This document shows positions 33,805-46,748 of a stretch of 64,000 nucleotides of DNA, one piece after another (the stretch's first letter is position 1; each line of letters starts with the position of its first letter). This DNA comes from Alopecurus myosuroides (Eukaryota > Streptophyta > Magnoliopsida > Poales > Poaceae). The position numbers were made by a program, and so were the translations under genes. The notes under the pieces were generated by a model. The model searched no databases. It was given only the letters and a program-made list of their open reading frames with translations, and was not told the DNA's origin. Location of the stretch: positions 30,863,523-30,927,522 of the forward strand of contig CM054061.1 in the NCBI GenBank assembly GCA_028641055.1. The letters are read 5' to 3'.

Positions 33805-36800
33805 CTATGGATAAAATTTGCGGAGGTGTGCGATATTCCAAGGATTGGAATAGATGCCTCCAGTCGACGGGTTCTTCAGTCTATAGGCTCCACCTAGGAT
33901 AACTTCGTGTATTATGAAGGGTCCTTCCCATGGTGGCTCGAGCTTGTGTCCTTCCTTCTGCTTGAGCCGTAGCACCAGATCTCCTACTGCGAACGCTCTG
34001 TGGCGTATGCGGCGACTGTGATAGTTTCGCAGTGATTGTTGATATACTGCGGATCTTGCGAGTGCAATATCACGCATTTCATCGAGTGCGTCCATATCTT
34101 CCGCGAGTGCCTTGTTGGAGGTTTCTTCGCTGTAGGCTACAACTCGTGGGGCGTTGAACCTGACGTCCTCGGGAAGGACTGCTTCTGCCCCGTATACCAT
34201 GAAAAATGGTGTGTAGTTTGTGGATCGGTTCGGAGTTGTGCGGAGGCTCCATAGCACGGAGGGTAGCTCTTCGGCCCAATGTCCTGCTGCTGGGTGTAGA
34301 CGATCGAGTAGACGCTTCTTGATGCCAGCTGAAACTAAGCCGTTGGATCTTTCGACTTGTCCGTTCGTTTGCGGATGGGCAACTGAGGCAAATTTGAAGT
34401 TGATGCCCTTTTCTTCGCAGAACTGCTGTGTTTCCTTGGCTGTGAAATTAGTACCATTGTCTGTAATGATGTCGTGTGGTACTCCAAACCTGCATACGAT
34501 GGAGTCGAGGAATTTTACGGCGTATTGGGCGCTAGCCGAGGTTACTGGCATGGCCTCAATCCACTTGGTAAATTTGTCGACTGCGACCAGCAAGTGTGTG
34601 TATCCACCTGGTGTGGAGTTGCGTAGTGGTCCTACCATGTCCAGCCCCCATTGTGCAAAGGGCCAGGCAATGGGTATCATATGCAATTCCGTAGCAGGTG
34701 CGTGCGGTTTTGGTGCGAATCGCTGGCAAGCGTTGCACCTGTCGACTAGTTCCTTTCCGTCTCTGGCTGCTGTGAGCCAGTAGAACCCTGCTCGGAAGGC
34801 TTTTCCCATGATTGCCTTCCAGCTAGCGTGATGTCAACAGTCTCCCTGGTGGATGTCTTGTAGTAATTCTTTCCCATCTTCGGGTGCGATGCAGCGCTTA
34901 AGTATGCCCGAGATGCTCTGTTTATATAAATCTCCGTTGATCACCCAAAAGGATTTACTGCGTCTGATTATCTGTCGAGCCTCGCGAGGATCTGCCGGGA
35001 GCTGTTTGGCGGACAAGTAGTCGAGATATTTCTGCGTCCAGACTGGCTCGACCAGAAAAACTTGTCGCGAAATATTATGAATAAGCTCGATGATGGCAAC
35101 TTGCGGGCTGACCTCTGTTTCTGGTGCTGCGGGTGCTCCTGCAGCTTTCTTGACTTTGACTGATCGCTTAGTCATCCGCTCGGAATATATCCCTGGTGGT
35201 ATGGGTGTGTTTGTGGAACCCATGTTTGCCAGCCTATCTGCTTCTTCGTTGCTGGATCTCGCAATATGCTTCAGCTCGCATCCTTTGAAACTTCCTTCGG
35301 GTAGGTTGTACATGTCACGAGATGCGACCATGTTTTCAGCGATTGCGTCGCATTCCTTCGTTGTCTGTTGCACGATGAGATTGGAGTCGCCGTATATCAT
35401 CAGTCGGGTGGCTCCACACGCGACCGCCATCTTCATCCCATGCAACAGGGCTTCATATTGTGCGTCGTTGTTCGATGCTGGATCATCGGGTGGAAAATCC
35501 AATCGTAGGACATATTGCAGCTTGTCTCCCCTAGGTGATATTAGGACGATTCCGGCTCCTGCTCCTTCATTTCTTTTGGACCCGTCAAAGTACATTATCC
35601 AGTTGCTCGTGTACTCAGGCAGTCCGGGCGTTTGTAACTCTGTCCACTCGCTTAAGAATTCCACGAGTACCTGGGATTTTACTGCGTTGCGTCCTGCGTA
35701 GGTGATGTCCCAAGCGCCCATCTCGATGCTCCCTTTTGCTATTCTTCCGGATGCCATAGGGTTGTTCATGATTGTACCGAGTGATGCATCATTAACCACT
35801 GTGATGGCGTGTTCCTGGAAATAGTGCTTGAGTTTTCGAGCTGTAAGAACAACTCCATATGCGAGCTTCTGGTAATGAGGATATCGTTGCTTGCATGGCG
35901 AGAGCACTTCACTGATGTAATAAATCGATCGTTGGACTCCATATGCCTTGCTGTCCTTAGGTCGTTCGACTAGGATTGATGTGCTGATGACCTAGTTTGT
36001 GGCAGCTAGGTATAGGTAAAGTGGCTCCCTCTCTTGCGGTGTTGCAAGGACGCGTCTGCTTTGCAACGATCGTTTTAGATCTGCGAACGCTTGTTTAGCT
36101 TCTGGTGTCCACTCGAATTTGTCCGTTTTCTTCAACAGCTTGTAGAAGGGTAATGCTTGCTCGCCCAATCACGCGATAAACCTGCTCAAGGAGGCTAGTC
36201 GCCCCGCGAGCTGCTGGACTCCGCGTAGATTGGTTGGCTCCTTCATTGTCAAGATTGCTTGTATTTTTTCTGGGTTGGCTTCGATGCCTCTGGCGGATAC
36301 CAGGTACCCGAGAAGTTTTCCTGCTGGGACGCCGAAGACGCATTTTGTCGTATTGAGCTTGATCATGTATGCGTTGAGGGCGTAGAATGTTTCTCTGATG
36401 TCCTCGAGGAGTGTGTTCTCTACTCGAGTCTTGATGACGATGTCGTCAACGTACACTTGTACGTTCTTGCCAATGAGCTTGGCGAGGCATTTTTGCATGC
36501 AGCGCTGATATGTTGCGCCTGCGTTCTTGAGCCCGAAAGGCATTGTCATGTAGCAGTATACACCGTGTGGTGTGATGAATGATGTCTTTTCTTCGTGTCC
36601 TCCTGCTTCATCCGGATCAGATTATATCCTGAGTAGGCGTCCAGGAAGGAGAGGCGTTGACAGCCTGCAGTAGAGTCCACGATCTGGTCGATTCGCGGGA
36701 GGGGAAAGTTATCCTTGGGGCAATGCTTATTTAATGACGTGTAGTCAATGCACACTCGAAGGATGTCAGTGTTCTTTTTGGGGACCAGCACCGGGTTTGC

Positions 36801-37379
36801 TAACCAAGTGGATATCTTGATCTCCCTGATGAATTTTGCTGCTAGTAATCTATTTACTTCCTCTCCAAGCGCTTTCTGCTTGGGTTCTGAGAACCGTCGA
36901 GTGGTCTGCTTGATGGGTTTTGCATCCTTGAAGACTTCGAGTGAGTGCTCGGCGAACTCCCTGGGTATTCCTGGCATATCTGACGGAGGCAAAAATTTCC
37001 CAGTACTCACGGAGGCGACGAGCGCGCTTTCCTATGCTTGCGAGAGGGTAGTTGAGACCATCGCTGTCTTCGCAGAATCTGTCGGGTGCACCTGATGTTT
37101 TCGGGTATCGCTGTTGGCGCTGAATTCCAATTCAGGCGCGTTTTTCTTTGTGAGGGGCATCACGGAGTGATCCGTGGTTTTTGCCAACTCTTGTCATTCT
37201 TCTTGCATCCCGAAAGATTTTGCGATCTCGTTGAACTCAATGTCGCACTTGTTGGATTTCTGGAAGTCTCTGTCAATGGTGATAACACCATATTCTCTAG
37301 GTAATTTGAGCTTCAGGTACGCGTAGTGTGGTATTGCCATGAATCTGGCGAACGTTGTTCGGCCAAGGATGGAGTGGTA
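33805..37379 (-). pseudogene. Tat pol: reverse transcriptase, RNase H, integrase, decayed
   Basis: On the minus strand, 37010-36546 and 36549-36169 give reverse transcriptase, including the catalytic YVDD (36453-36442). RNase H follows in 35907-34834 (MYFDGSKRNEGAGAGIV with the conserved Asp, then DAQYEALL and YGDSN). Integrase lies in 34809-33805, with catalytic WGLDMVG, TDNGTNF and GQVERSNG (the DDE residues present). Lesions: stops near 37205, 37036, 36169-36171, 35992 and 34834-34836, and a one-base shift near 36590. Many lesions sit at Trp, Gly or Gln codons. A full polyprotein cannot be made. The final 335-codon integrase block remains open. Confidence 0.9.
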
Positions 37380-40150
37380 CTATGAGGGCGAGTCGACGAC
37401 TTCGAAGTCAAGGAATTCTCTTCTGTAGTTGCTTCGATTTCCCAACACAACCTCTAGGTTAATTGTTCCGAGTGGACGGATTGCCTTTCCTGGAACTATC
37501 CCGTGGAAGGATGTTTCTGATTCCATAATGCCATCCAGGTTCTTGTTCATCCGACGGAGTGTGTCCGCATAGATAATGGTGATGCCACTGCCACCGTCCA
37601 TGAATACGCGGGCCAAGTCGTAGTTGCCAATATGCGCTTGGATTACGAGGGCGGTGTGTCCTTGTCGATAGACTCGTGGTGGGTGGTCGTTTATTGAGAA
37701 TGTGATCGATTGGTCCGCCATCTTCAGGTATTCGGGCCTTGTTGGCGGGGTCTGCACAGCCATGCATAACTGTCGCGTGTTAGTCTTTTGAGCTCTGCGA
37801 TATGGACATACCTTCTGGATCAGTCCTAACTGTCCTGCCGGGTTCGGGTATGCGTTGGCTCCGGTGTTTTGTGCGGGTGGCGCAGGCAATGCAGCTAACA
37901 CCATGTTTGGATTTGCTGGTGGGGGTAGGGGCTGTGGCGGCTGGAATCCTTGGTGTCCTGCTCCCGGAAGCGGTGGGTAATTTTGATTGGCTGCCGGTCT
38001 GCTTTTCCTCGAGAAGGCCTCTGAGATTTCGATAAACTTTCTGCAATCCTTAAGAAGGTGTGTTGCCTTAGTTTTGCCCGTGCGCTTATCTGTAAATAGA
38101 TGTAGCGAGCAGTATGCATCGAGGTCCTCCTCAGAAGTTTTGTCTTCAGCCTTCGGTCTCCATTCGCGACTTCCACGGCGTCCGGTGTCGCGACTTCGCG
38201 TGAATTCCGCCGCTACCATCTCCTCTCGATCCTCGTGATCGTAGTATTTCCTTCTCTTTCTTCGACCGTGGCGATCTTCTTCGGGTGCCGGCGATGATGC
38301 TCTCTCATTGTGTACCACGTCTTCTCTGTTAGCCCATTTTTCGGCTATGATCATCAGCTCCCCAATAGTTTTGGGTGCGGCTCTACCTAGCTCTTCTCTA
38401 AAAGCAGTCCGTCGGGCGCCCTTTGCAAAGGCTTCAACCGCTACTTCTTCCGAGATGTTTCCTGCGGTGTTCCTAAGCGTGGTCCATCGCTGGATATACT
38501 CGCGGGTCGACTCGCCGCTTTTCTGCTTGCAAGCTCGCAGTTTCTTCAATGGTGGCTGGTCTCTTGTAGGTCGACTGGAAGTTTTTGCAAAAGTCGCGGT
38601 GCAGGTCATCCCACGATGCGTAACAGGATCTTGGCCTTGCTTCCAGCCAGCTACGTGCCGCGCCAACGAGGTGTAGATTGAGGTATTGCATAGCCGTGTT
38701 CTTGTTCCCACGTTGGCATTTTACTGCCGTGAGGTAGTCGTTTAGCCACGACGAGGGCTCGAGCGAGCCATCGTATTTTGTTACTTCAGTGCTAAGCTTG
38801 AATCTTATGGGTAGGGGTGCTTCGCGGATGCTGCGAGTGAAGCAAAGTGCACCGCAGGTTTCGTCATCCGAAGAGCTGGACGAAGAGCGTTCGCGATTTC
38901 GTGCTGCTCTTGCCTTGTCCACCCTATTTTGTGCGATGTCTGATCGCGCATCGTATCCAGGCTGGTTGCGGTCAGTATCCTTCCTTGGCTCCTTGCTGCG
39001 TTTTCGCGAGCGGCTGCTGTGATGTCGCGAGCTTCTGTCTCTTGGGCTGCCTTCGCTGCTGCTTCGACTGTCACCACGATGTCGAGCTTCTTTTCCCCGA
39101 CCGCGACGTGGCGACTTGTCTCTTCTTGGTGAAGCGCTCTTACCCTTGCGAGATGCTTCTTTTTCTTTCTCCTTCTCCTTCTCCAGCTGTTCAGCGGCTT
39201 TCCGACGGTCATAGGAGGCGAGCCTCGCGGCTGCCAGTCCTAGCCCCTTGCACACTTGTTTGTACTGTTCTGCTCGAGGGTCACTTTCCGTCGGCTGGTT
39301 CATCTGCATGTAAGTTGTTGTGGCCAGGACCGCGGCGGCGGGAGTTTGCGGGTAGACGTTCCCGTCATCATCAACTCGCATAAGGGAAGGTGCGACCGAC
39401 CTGCTGGTCCCGCCTAAGGACTCGATGTCCCTGGATGTTGATGCGTATCCCTTCCTCGCGGGTCAGGTACCGACCGAGGGTGCTAGGGACAGCTCAGCTC
39501 GTCGTTGACTTGATTCATCTGTCGCTCTTCTTCGACGGGCCAGATCTATCCGAGCGTCCTTGATGGTTGCGGCCGCTCTCACCAGATGATAGTGGTAGGC
39601 GACCATGTCTTCGTGCGGCGACTCCGCTGCGGGTGGCTTTCTCGTTCGCATAGCCTCCTTGGCTCGGTCCCAAGCTTCCCGCGTGACGCCGATTATGGCG
39701 CGTTCTGCCGCGTTGTGTTCTGTTTCCGGTGGTGGCTCCGTTCCTGCCATGCAGACTTGAGCCAGTCGTGGCTCGTGTGTCCTAGGCGCAGATTGGAAAG
39801 CTCTTTGGACTCGAGAAGGTTCCTCTGTCGAGAGGGTATGATAGTCGTTGGTGTTGAAGCGGACGGACTCGCCGCTTTCTTCCAGATGAAGGCGCGAGTC
39901 GACGGCTCCTGATTCAGATCCTGATTCTTCTGGGAAGTGGAGGATTCCATCCCTGTTGGTCACGAACTTCAAGCTTCCGAACGTCAAGGTGACGCTCGTC
40001 TCCAGATCACTGAATACCGGGCGTGATTCCGGCGAGTGAGGGGTGACCACGACAGATCCGATCCTGATAGGATTGGTTGGAGTCGTAGTCGAGGGTTTCC
40101 AACGAGAGTTGGTTGTCGATGAAGCCGAAGATGCCGGAGATCCAGCACCC
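37380..40150 (-). pseudogene. Tat gag and aspartic protease, decayed
   Basis: Gag begins after the primer-binding site. The frame 40150-39463 gives a charged N-terminal part, then a stop at 39463-39465. 39381-38473 carries an SR-rich basic segment and the gag core (PIRFKLSTEVTKYDGSLEPS, then DLHRDFCKNFQSTYKRP). A shift near 38545 moves to 38711-37380 (EYIQRWTTLRN, then a zinc-free basic/Pro-rich linker) and the protease with DGGSG (near 37590). A stop at 37380-37382 ends the protease frame inside the family motif. The initiating Met is uncertain. Product non-functional. Confidence 0.87.
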
Positions 40151-40155
40151 GTCGT

Positions 40156-40172
40156 TCCCACAGACGGCGCCA
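40156..40172 (-). other. Primer-binding site of the Tat-like element
   Basis: The minus strand reads TGGCGCCGTCTGTGGGA, two bases inside the 5' LTR. It differs from the sites at 21320 and 27314 after TGGCGCCGT. Confidence 0.82.
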
Positions 40173-40174
40173 AT

Positions 40175-40669
40175 TGTCGAATCTGAGACTCTACAAATCC
40201 CTCGGGTGAACCCATAGGGTTTCGAATAGGAGAACCCATGAGCACTGGTAGCGATCGTCGGCTAAACAGGGTGCAAGATTTACCCAGGTTCGGGGCCCTC
40301 GTAGAAGTAAAACCCTTACTCCTGCCTCTGTCGATCTGTATTAATCGAGTAGATCGGTTACAATGGTGGTGGCTCAAGTCGAGAGTATGATCTCGAGCTC
40401 AAGGCTTTTGTGTTGCGGTCTTGCTTGGTCCTCTTCCGGTGGCTCTCCTGGCCTTATATAGGTGGCCAGGTCTCAAACCCTACTCGGAGAGGACTCGAAT
40501 TCTAACCCTACGTCGGTTTACAAGTTTCCTAACTTAACCCGCAAGGCAACGCGGGTGGGCTTCACGTGGGCCTTCTGGAACACTCCAAGGGCTCCTCTTC
40601 TTGGGCCTTAACCTTGGGCCTGAGATGGGGTGTCCTTACCCGCGGGGTCCAGGATCCATGCCTTCGTCA
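40175..40669 (-). repeat. 5' LTR of the Tat-like element
   Basis: 495 bp, TGTCGAATCT to CTTCGTCA. Followed by target copy CACTC (40670-40674). Confidence 0.93.
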
Positions 40670-41539
40670 CACTCCATGAACACATGTGATCCTCACATCA
40701 CAGCCATCCCCTCCGGTTGTCCCAATTTATGTCACTTCAAGGCCTCGGGTTACGGACAACGATATGTGTAAACAACTTGCAGGTATGATCAAGAAACAAT
40801 AATTATCATCGTGATTCAATAACATGTTCAGATCTGAGATCATGGCACTCGGGCCTAAAGTGGCAAAAATTAAGCATAACAAGTTGCAACAATGTCAATA
40901 CCACTAACAGAGGATACTAGGCACTATGCCCTAACAATCACGACATTATTACATGAACAATATCATCCAATCCCTACCACCCCCTTCAGCCTAGAGCGGG
41001 GGAATTACTTACACATGGATGGGGGAAATATGGATGGTCGATGGACAGGCATTGGTGATGACGATGGCGATGATCTCCTCCGATTCCCCGTCCCGGCAGG
41101 GTGCGAGAACGGAGTTTATGAACCCCGGAAAAGGATTCGCGATGGCGGCGGCGCTACGGACATCTTTCTGAAAACGATCCACCCCCCTCGGGTTTTAGGT
41201 TTCGGGGCATATATAGTCGAAAGGGGAGTCCGAGGGCGTGTGGGAGTGGCCGACACCATCAGGTGGCGCGGCCTAGGTGGGGCGCGCCAGGGGGTAGTGT
41301 GGGCCCCCTCTGGCCCTTTCCTGGCCCCCTTCTGGGTCCCCGGGGTCTTGCGGTGTTTTAAGACCAATGGGGTCTTTTCTGGGTGATTTCCCAAAAGTTC
41401 GTTTTTCTGCAAAAAACGAGACACCAAACTAATTCTGCTGAAAACAGCATTAGTGCGTGTTAGTTGCATTCAAAACGCAAGTTTAGAGGAAAAACATCAG
41501 CAAAGTGTTCGGAAAAGTAGATACATTTTTGACGTATCA
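40670..41539 (-). repeat. 5' LTR of the outer Gypsy element, outer part
   Basis: Continues the LTR interrupted at 27866 and matches about 12340-13210. Ends GACGTATCA at 41539 and is followed by target copy TTGTC (41540-41544). Confidence 0.88.
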
Positions 41540-41544
41540 TTGTC

Positions 41545-42970
41545 TCGTGCTTCAATTACCAGGACAATTTCAGACACCCATGAGCAACGATCTAGGCCCT
41601 AGTATAATGATGATGAATATATATGTGTGTTCTCTCGGATCTCATGAAGATTTGCATGTGCATTCGGTTCGGTGCCGGTTAGTAATTGAACACATAATTG
41701 GCTCTTTGATTACGATGGTAGAGGGAGAATTCTCGAGCCCTAGATGTATGAATTAAGTAACCAATCTAATTCCCCGGACTTTGATTAACAACCGGTGCTA
41801 AACATGACTACATTCTTATGGCTCAATGCCAAGCTAGATACGAGACAGTATCGGTCGAATAAAAATTTGGGCTCGAGTCAAAAACAGTTTATACCGAACT
41901 TTTATACTTTTTTGGGCCTTATTTTTTAGCATGTTGTAGTTATACAAATATAATATAACTCGCAATATTACTCGACCGTTAGTTTAGTTATATAGCTCGT
42001 AATATTACAAAAAAAATTGCATGTTTGTTCGCATAGTTTAATTATATAACTCGACAAACTACAAAATATTGTGTTTTTTGTTGTAGTGAATTCATTGAAA
42101 AATACTAAAATATTTTTAACAAATGTTATTCTATACTATGTTTAATACAATGCTTAACCTATATAATTTGGAAATATTTTTGGTAAAGATTTGTAAAGAG
42201 TAAGATCTAACAAATGTCTAAATAGTAGTTACTAGTGTATGGTTACATAATCATCTTTATATAAACTAGCAGAGTGTCCGTGCGTTGCAATGGGTTCAAA
42301 ATAAATCAAATATCGTATGTTTGAATTGGACTTTCATTACGGTTCTATCATATTTTAGAAATATATTAGTTTTCTCCCAGATTTCAATTCGTAGACATGT
42401 CTCATTGTACAAAAATCCACAAAATGTAAATGAAAAAAATAACCACTTACTTACAAGTCTTTTTTTTAATAAATCATGGGTATCCAAAACTAGGAAGTCA
42501 TCATGCCGAAAATCACTTCTTAAATTACATCTAAAAAATACTCTTCATTCAGATATCACACATATTATAATCACACTATTTTATCTAGTAGACAACCAAA
42601 TTAATCTTAGAGTAAGAAAAATATAAGTGCGACTTGTAGCAATTTAAACTGAACCTATGCTTGAATGAAGGAACGAGACAAATAAATAAAGAGGGAAGGA
42701 AAACAAGATGCTATTATACCGTATATGCCCTTCAATTTTAAACCAGATATATATTACATAAATTCTAAACTTGGGATGTGTTTAATAAAAATATTAAGAA
42801 AATATGATGGTAGATTCAGTTTGCGAGTTGCTAGGTATAAACCATGAAACCTACAAATGAGAGCGAGTGCAACACCTTGTCTATCTATGACAGATGGCCT
42901 GCTGTTTGACAGATCAAGATCATGGTGCATTTGTAAACTCTAAGAATGAGTTCAAATATACCTAACCCGT
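41545..42970. other. Unassigned AT-rich stretch
   Basis: Host sequence once continuous with 11668-11814. No gene is seen. ACTAGCAGAGTGTCCGTGCG at 42266-42285, continuing to GTTGCAATGGG, resembles the end motif of a common grass repeat, but no partner terminus was found. Confidence 0.35.
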
Positions 42971-45455
42971 GCGAAAGTGCATGGTGCCACCATATGTGGT
43001 TTTCATAAGTAATGACAATCCTTATGCACTAATGTTTGCATTGAGTTGTCCTTATAGATCTTGTCCATAGGTAATATTGGGGTTCATGTGTTGAACTCCA
43101 TTAGCTTTCTTGTTGTCCATGGATATATTTAAGGATTTATATGAAGAATGGTCATGGATAGAGTTGAGCTTATTGCAAGTGTGTTGAAGAAAAGTACCAC
43201 GTGTTCTTTCATGATTATGTTTAATACATCATCTAATGAAGAAAGAAACAAAGATACAAGGGTGATCAATATTGTGATCAACACACAAAGCTACAAGATG
43301 TACCAAGTGGGATTATGTCTCTTATGGTATGGTAAACATTTGACCATATAGATTTACGAACTAACCCATGATGTGTGTGTGGCATCTCTATGTGTGGTTA
43401 GGTATCTTTCCATGGGTATGCATCAAAAGAAATATTTTATATATCCCATGGTATATGTCGTCGTCAAGCGGTGTTCGCCATCAAGCTTGACGTGGAAGCT
43501 GAAGTGAAGCATCTCGAAGAAATCCTATGCTTGATTCTTGCCACCCATTTGGAGATTTCGGCCTTGTGAATATTTTCCGAAAGGATCTCTCTCATAATGG
43601 TGTACATGGGAGCAAATTTAAAATCTTCATCAAGCGGAGCATGTGCTAGCAAGCATGATCAAGAAAGAGGATCCAATTTGAGAGAGGCAAGAGAGTCATC
43701 ATCTAACTCAAGTGGAATGCTTAATGCAAAAGTGTGATCTTTATAGATTTTTCTCTTTTACCGGTCTCATGCCTTTGGGAAACCGGGTTATAGGATAGAT
43801 AGTCGTACTATAGAGAGGGGTTCTCAAGTGAGTAACTTGATGAATCGTTGTGGAGAGGTCAAAAATTTGCATACTTTCACATCATATTTCTTGGTTCATG
43901 TTTGTCTTTTATCTCCATGGGGTTTTGGTGCTTGTCGTGATCTTCATGACAAGCCAAGGCTTATCGAAAACGGTTCTGGTAAGAAAAACTTGTTGCGATT
44001 TCGGTGGTGAAAATATCCGGTTCAGCTGTGACAATGTTCCCACACCTTCCATGTGTGGTAACTTCTCCATACATTTTTGTTTGGGTAGTCCTTTTTTTTA
44101 TATTTCCAACCCAATTGGATTCACCTCATTCGGAGTTCATTCACAAATGTTATGTGTGTTTTCGGTGCTGGAGGTTATACCAGTTGTTATTTTTAGGGAG
44201 GTTAAATCTTTCCACATTTTGTTTTAATCCGTGTTTGGGCAGTGATGTTTCTCTGCATGATCTTGTAAAGCTCTTTGATGCAAATTCAATGAGCCAAAGA
44301 TCATAAAAAATGGAGTCCGGATGCAAAAATTATGAGCGTTTAAGTATTAGTGCTCTACCACTTCTGGTACTACCGGGTGGAGGTTGGTAGTACCACAAAC
44401 AACAGGAGGAAAAGTGTTTTTGGACGGATTTTGGCCCAGTACTACCGGGTGGGCACGAAAATGGCCCCAACGGGCAGATCTCTAGGCACCTTTTTAAGGG
44501 CCTTTCTTCCCCAAAGGTGCCCCAACCTCTCAAACACGTTTTTATCTCTCTCTCTCTCCCACCATTGTTGGCCTTGAGGAAGCTTTTCCCCTCTCAATCC
44601 CTCCCATGATTATTGCATATCTTTGAGGGAAGAGTGAGAGGAGATCTAGATCTACATTTCCACCAATTCATCTGTCTTTTTTGTGAGGGGAACCTAGTGG
44701 ATCTAGATCTTGGAGTTCTTGGTGTTTTTACTCCTTTGTTCTTCCTCTCTTATTTCCTCATAAGCATTTGTTGCTTTGTTGGAATTTCAAAGTGAAGGAT
44801 TTGAGCACCTGTGCTCTTGCCATTTGCATCGGTTTGCTCTCTCCACGAGGTTTTGTGGAAGTGAAGTTTGTGAACTTATTACTCTTGGGTTTGGACCCTA
44901 GATGACTTGTAGTGTTATTGGGAGCCTCCAATTGAGTTGTGGATGTGTGCCCCAAGATTGTGCTGACATCCAGAGCCTCCAATTAAGTGGTGGATGTGTT
45001 CTTCGATTAAAGTTTTTAAATAGTGGAAGGTGAACTAGGCCTTTGTGACGAAGTTCGGAGAATAGGGTGAGCCCTTTGTGGCGTTGAGTAGGCATGTTAT
45101 GGCGATCTCACACCCCTCCAACGAGACGTACTCCCTCAAAAGGAGGAACTCGGACATACATCGTCGTCTTCGTGTGTCTCGATTATTTCTATACCTGGGC
45201 TATTTACTTATACAATTTACATTGTGATAGCCTTCATGCTTGAAGTCATATATCTTGCTATCACTTTGTTACTTTTATTGCTCGGCATAAGTGTTGGTTC
45301 GCATAGTGAGCCTAGAATACTTAGATTGTGTTCTTGTTAATTTTAACATCTAGTTTATTTCCGTATTTAGCAAGCCTTAACCGAAAAAAACTTAATCTCC
45401 TATTCACCCCCCTCACCCCCTCTAGGTGACATTGTCGTCCGTTCACCGTGAAGTT
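42971..45455 (+). repeat. Degenerate LTR of a Triticeae LTR retrotransposon
   Basis: Begins with a GAAAGTGCATGGTGCCACC-type LTR start, includes the TACTACCGGGTGG blocks (about 44370-44455) and ends with CCTATTCACCCCCCTC and CCCTCTAGGTGACAT, which I recognise as the last part of an LTR leading to a primer-binding site. No internal region, partner LTR or target duplication was found, so it may be a solo or truncated LTR. The family is not assigned. Confidence 0.45.
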
Positions 45456-46097
45456 GGTGGAACCATGGTTGCATATTCCCACATCCTAAGATGTACAAAA
45501 AAATTGCAAATAATCAATAACATATACGAAAACTTGCAAACTTTCAATATTTGATGGATGATATGAAGTTAACTTATTAGAAAAAATATATTTTATGTGA
45601 ATGCGATTTTATTCCATGGAGATACCAATCAAGTTATTTCAATTGTATGCATTCAGCCAAAAATATGGCTATATAAATGGGAAGACCGTGCTACATCCTG
45701 AATGGAGGACTCCATGGACCATATAATAACTTCATGTTCTCCAAATACACAAGGAATGTATGCTCCTAAATAGGATGTTAATCCTTTGGAAGAAAGCACC
45801 CATTCTGGCACACGGACAGTTGAACAAAGTTATGCCCAATAATTGTACTATAAAGCAACTTTCTTTTTCCTAAGTGTGCATCGTAAAGTATCTCAACATC
45901 ACAAATGGCAAGGATATTTCTACTTAATGTAGTCTTCAATTTTTATTTACAAAAGTATATATTGATCGGATGACTTCTATTGCGAGTAGAGTCATTATTT
46001 AACGCAGCCGACCTTTATACCTAGTAGGAATATTTTAGAAGGGGTAGTTTCTCTCCATGGAACAAATCCACGGAAGCAAGACACCGAATTTAGATGA

Positions 46098-46235
46098 TGA
46101 GTTATTTAAAATCGATTTTGAAAAATCTTATGATAAGGTGAACTGGTCCTTTTTGCAACAAGTGCTACTCATGAAAGGTTTTGCACCATGATGGTGTGAT
46201 GTGGTGGTCGATACTACAACATTCGTTGGGATACC
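46098..46235 (+). pseudogene. LINE reverse-transcriptase fragment
   Basis: The plus strand reads LFKIDFEKSYDKVNWSFLQQ, then VLLMKGFAP, which is motif A of a non-LTR reverse transcriptase (normally KIDFEKAYDKVKW). It is interrupted at once by a stop, and no further domain follows. A short relic. Confidence 0.65.
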
Positions 46236-46748
46236 CCTATAGGAAGGTATGATGTAATATAACATTGATTTTTTCTCAGTGGTAAGATCAAGGTTTTTTT
46301 GAACTAGTAGGACTTCAAAGTCTCCAGCTAGGCGCCCAAAATTACTTGATGGCGTGGATCTACACACAAACATAAGATTGCCTTTGTATCCAACTTTTCG
46401 CAAAGGTTTCCATTCTTCCTGTCTTTCTGTAAGTAAGAGAATTAAACGTATGGCAATGATTGAGAGTAATAAAGTAAAACGGTACATGGAGAAAGTAATG
46501 ATAAAGAGTACGTAAACGGGGTTGTAAACAATATAAAAGAATGAACCAGAGGCAATATTTTCACTATTGATGTCTCTCCAAAAAAAAATTACAGCTAGAC
46601 AAATTATGTAGAGCAACCATGTAGGGTAAAAAATAAGTACGGCTAGACAAATCATGAGGGCATAACGTTGCTATTATGACTAGAAAAGTTTATTTCACTA
46701 TTCATTCAAACATTACGTCAAACATAGATAGACCTCTATCAAGCATGG
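46236..46748. other. Unassigned stretch before a solo LTR
   Basis: No supported gene. The minus-strand frame 46655-46128 is hydrophobic and low in complexity and shows no domain. The last five bases CATGG are the left target copy of the solo LTR. Confidence 0.3.

Larger units (their letters stand above)
27867..40669 (-). mobile_element. Tat-like Gypsy retrotransposon with an antisense gene
   Basis: Two 495-bp LTRs (27867-28361 and 40175-40669), target duplication AACTC/CACTC (one mismatch), primer-binding site beside the right LTR and polypurine tract beside the left LTR. It runs on the minus strand: gag, protease, reverse transcriptase, RNase H, integrase (Gypsy order). Between integrase and 3' LTR is a plus-strand multi-exon gene with the 'putative gypsy type transposon' domain, the layout known for Tat/Retand-class elements such as Grande and RIRE2. 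The LTRs differ at about eleven positions by eye, so the insertion is fairly young. Confidence 0.93.
11815..41539 (-). mobile_element. Outer Gypsy LTR retrotransposon (minus strand) with nested insertions
   Basis: Boundaries are fixed by LTR termini (TGATGACCC on the left, changed to CGATGACCC here; GACGTATCA on the right) and a perfect 5-bp target duplication TTGTC at 11810-11814 and 41540-41544. Read on the minus strand the order is 5' LTR (split), primer-binding site 27333-27314, gag and protease, repeat-rich spacer, unknown ORF, long 3' non-coding region, polypurine tract, 3' LTR. Reverse transcriptase, RNase H and integrase are missing, so it is non-autonomous. Three later insertions lie inside: a MITE, an LTR element and a Tat-type Gypsy. 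The primer-binding site and unknown ORF suggest the Athila-like, Sabrina-type group; the family name is not certain. Confidence 0.9.

Noticed and set aside
46128..46655. 175-codon minus-strand hydrophobic frame, possible membrane protein
   Set aside because: Low-complexity AT-rich reading with no family pattern, in a repeat-debris region and overlapping a plus-strand LINE fragment.
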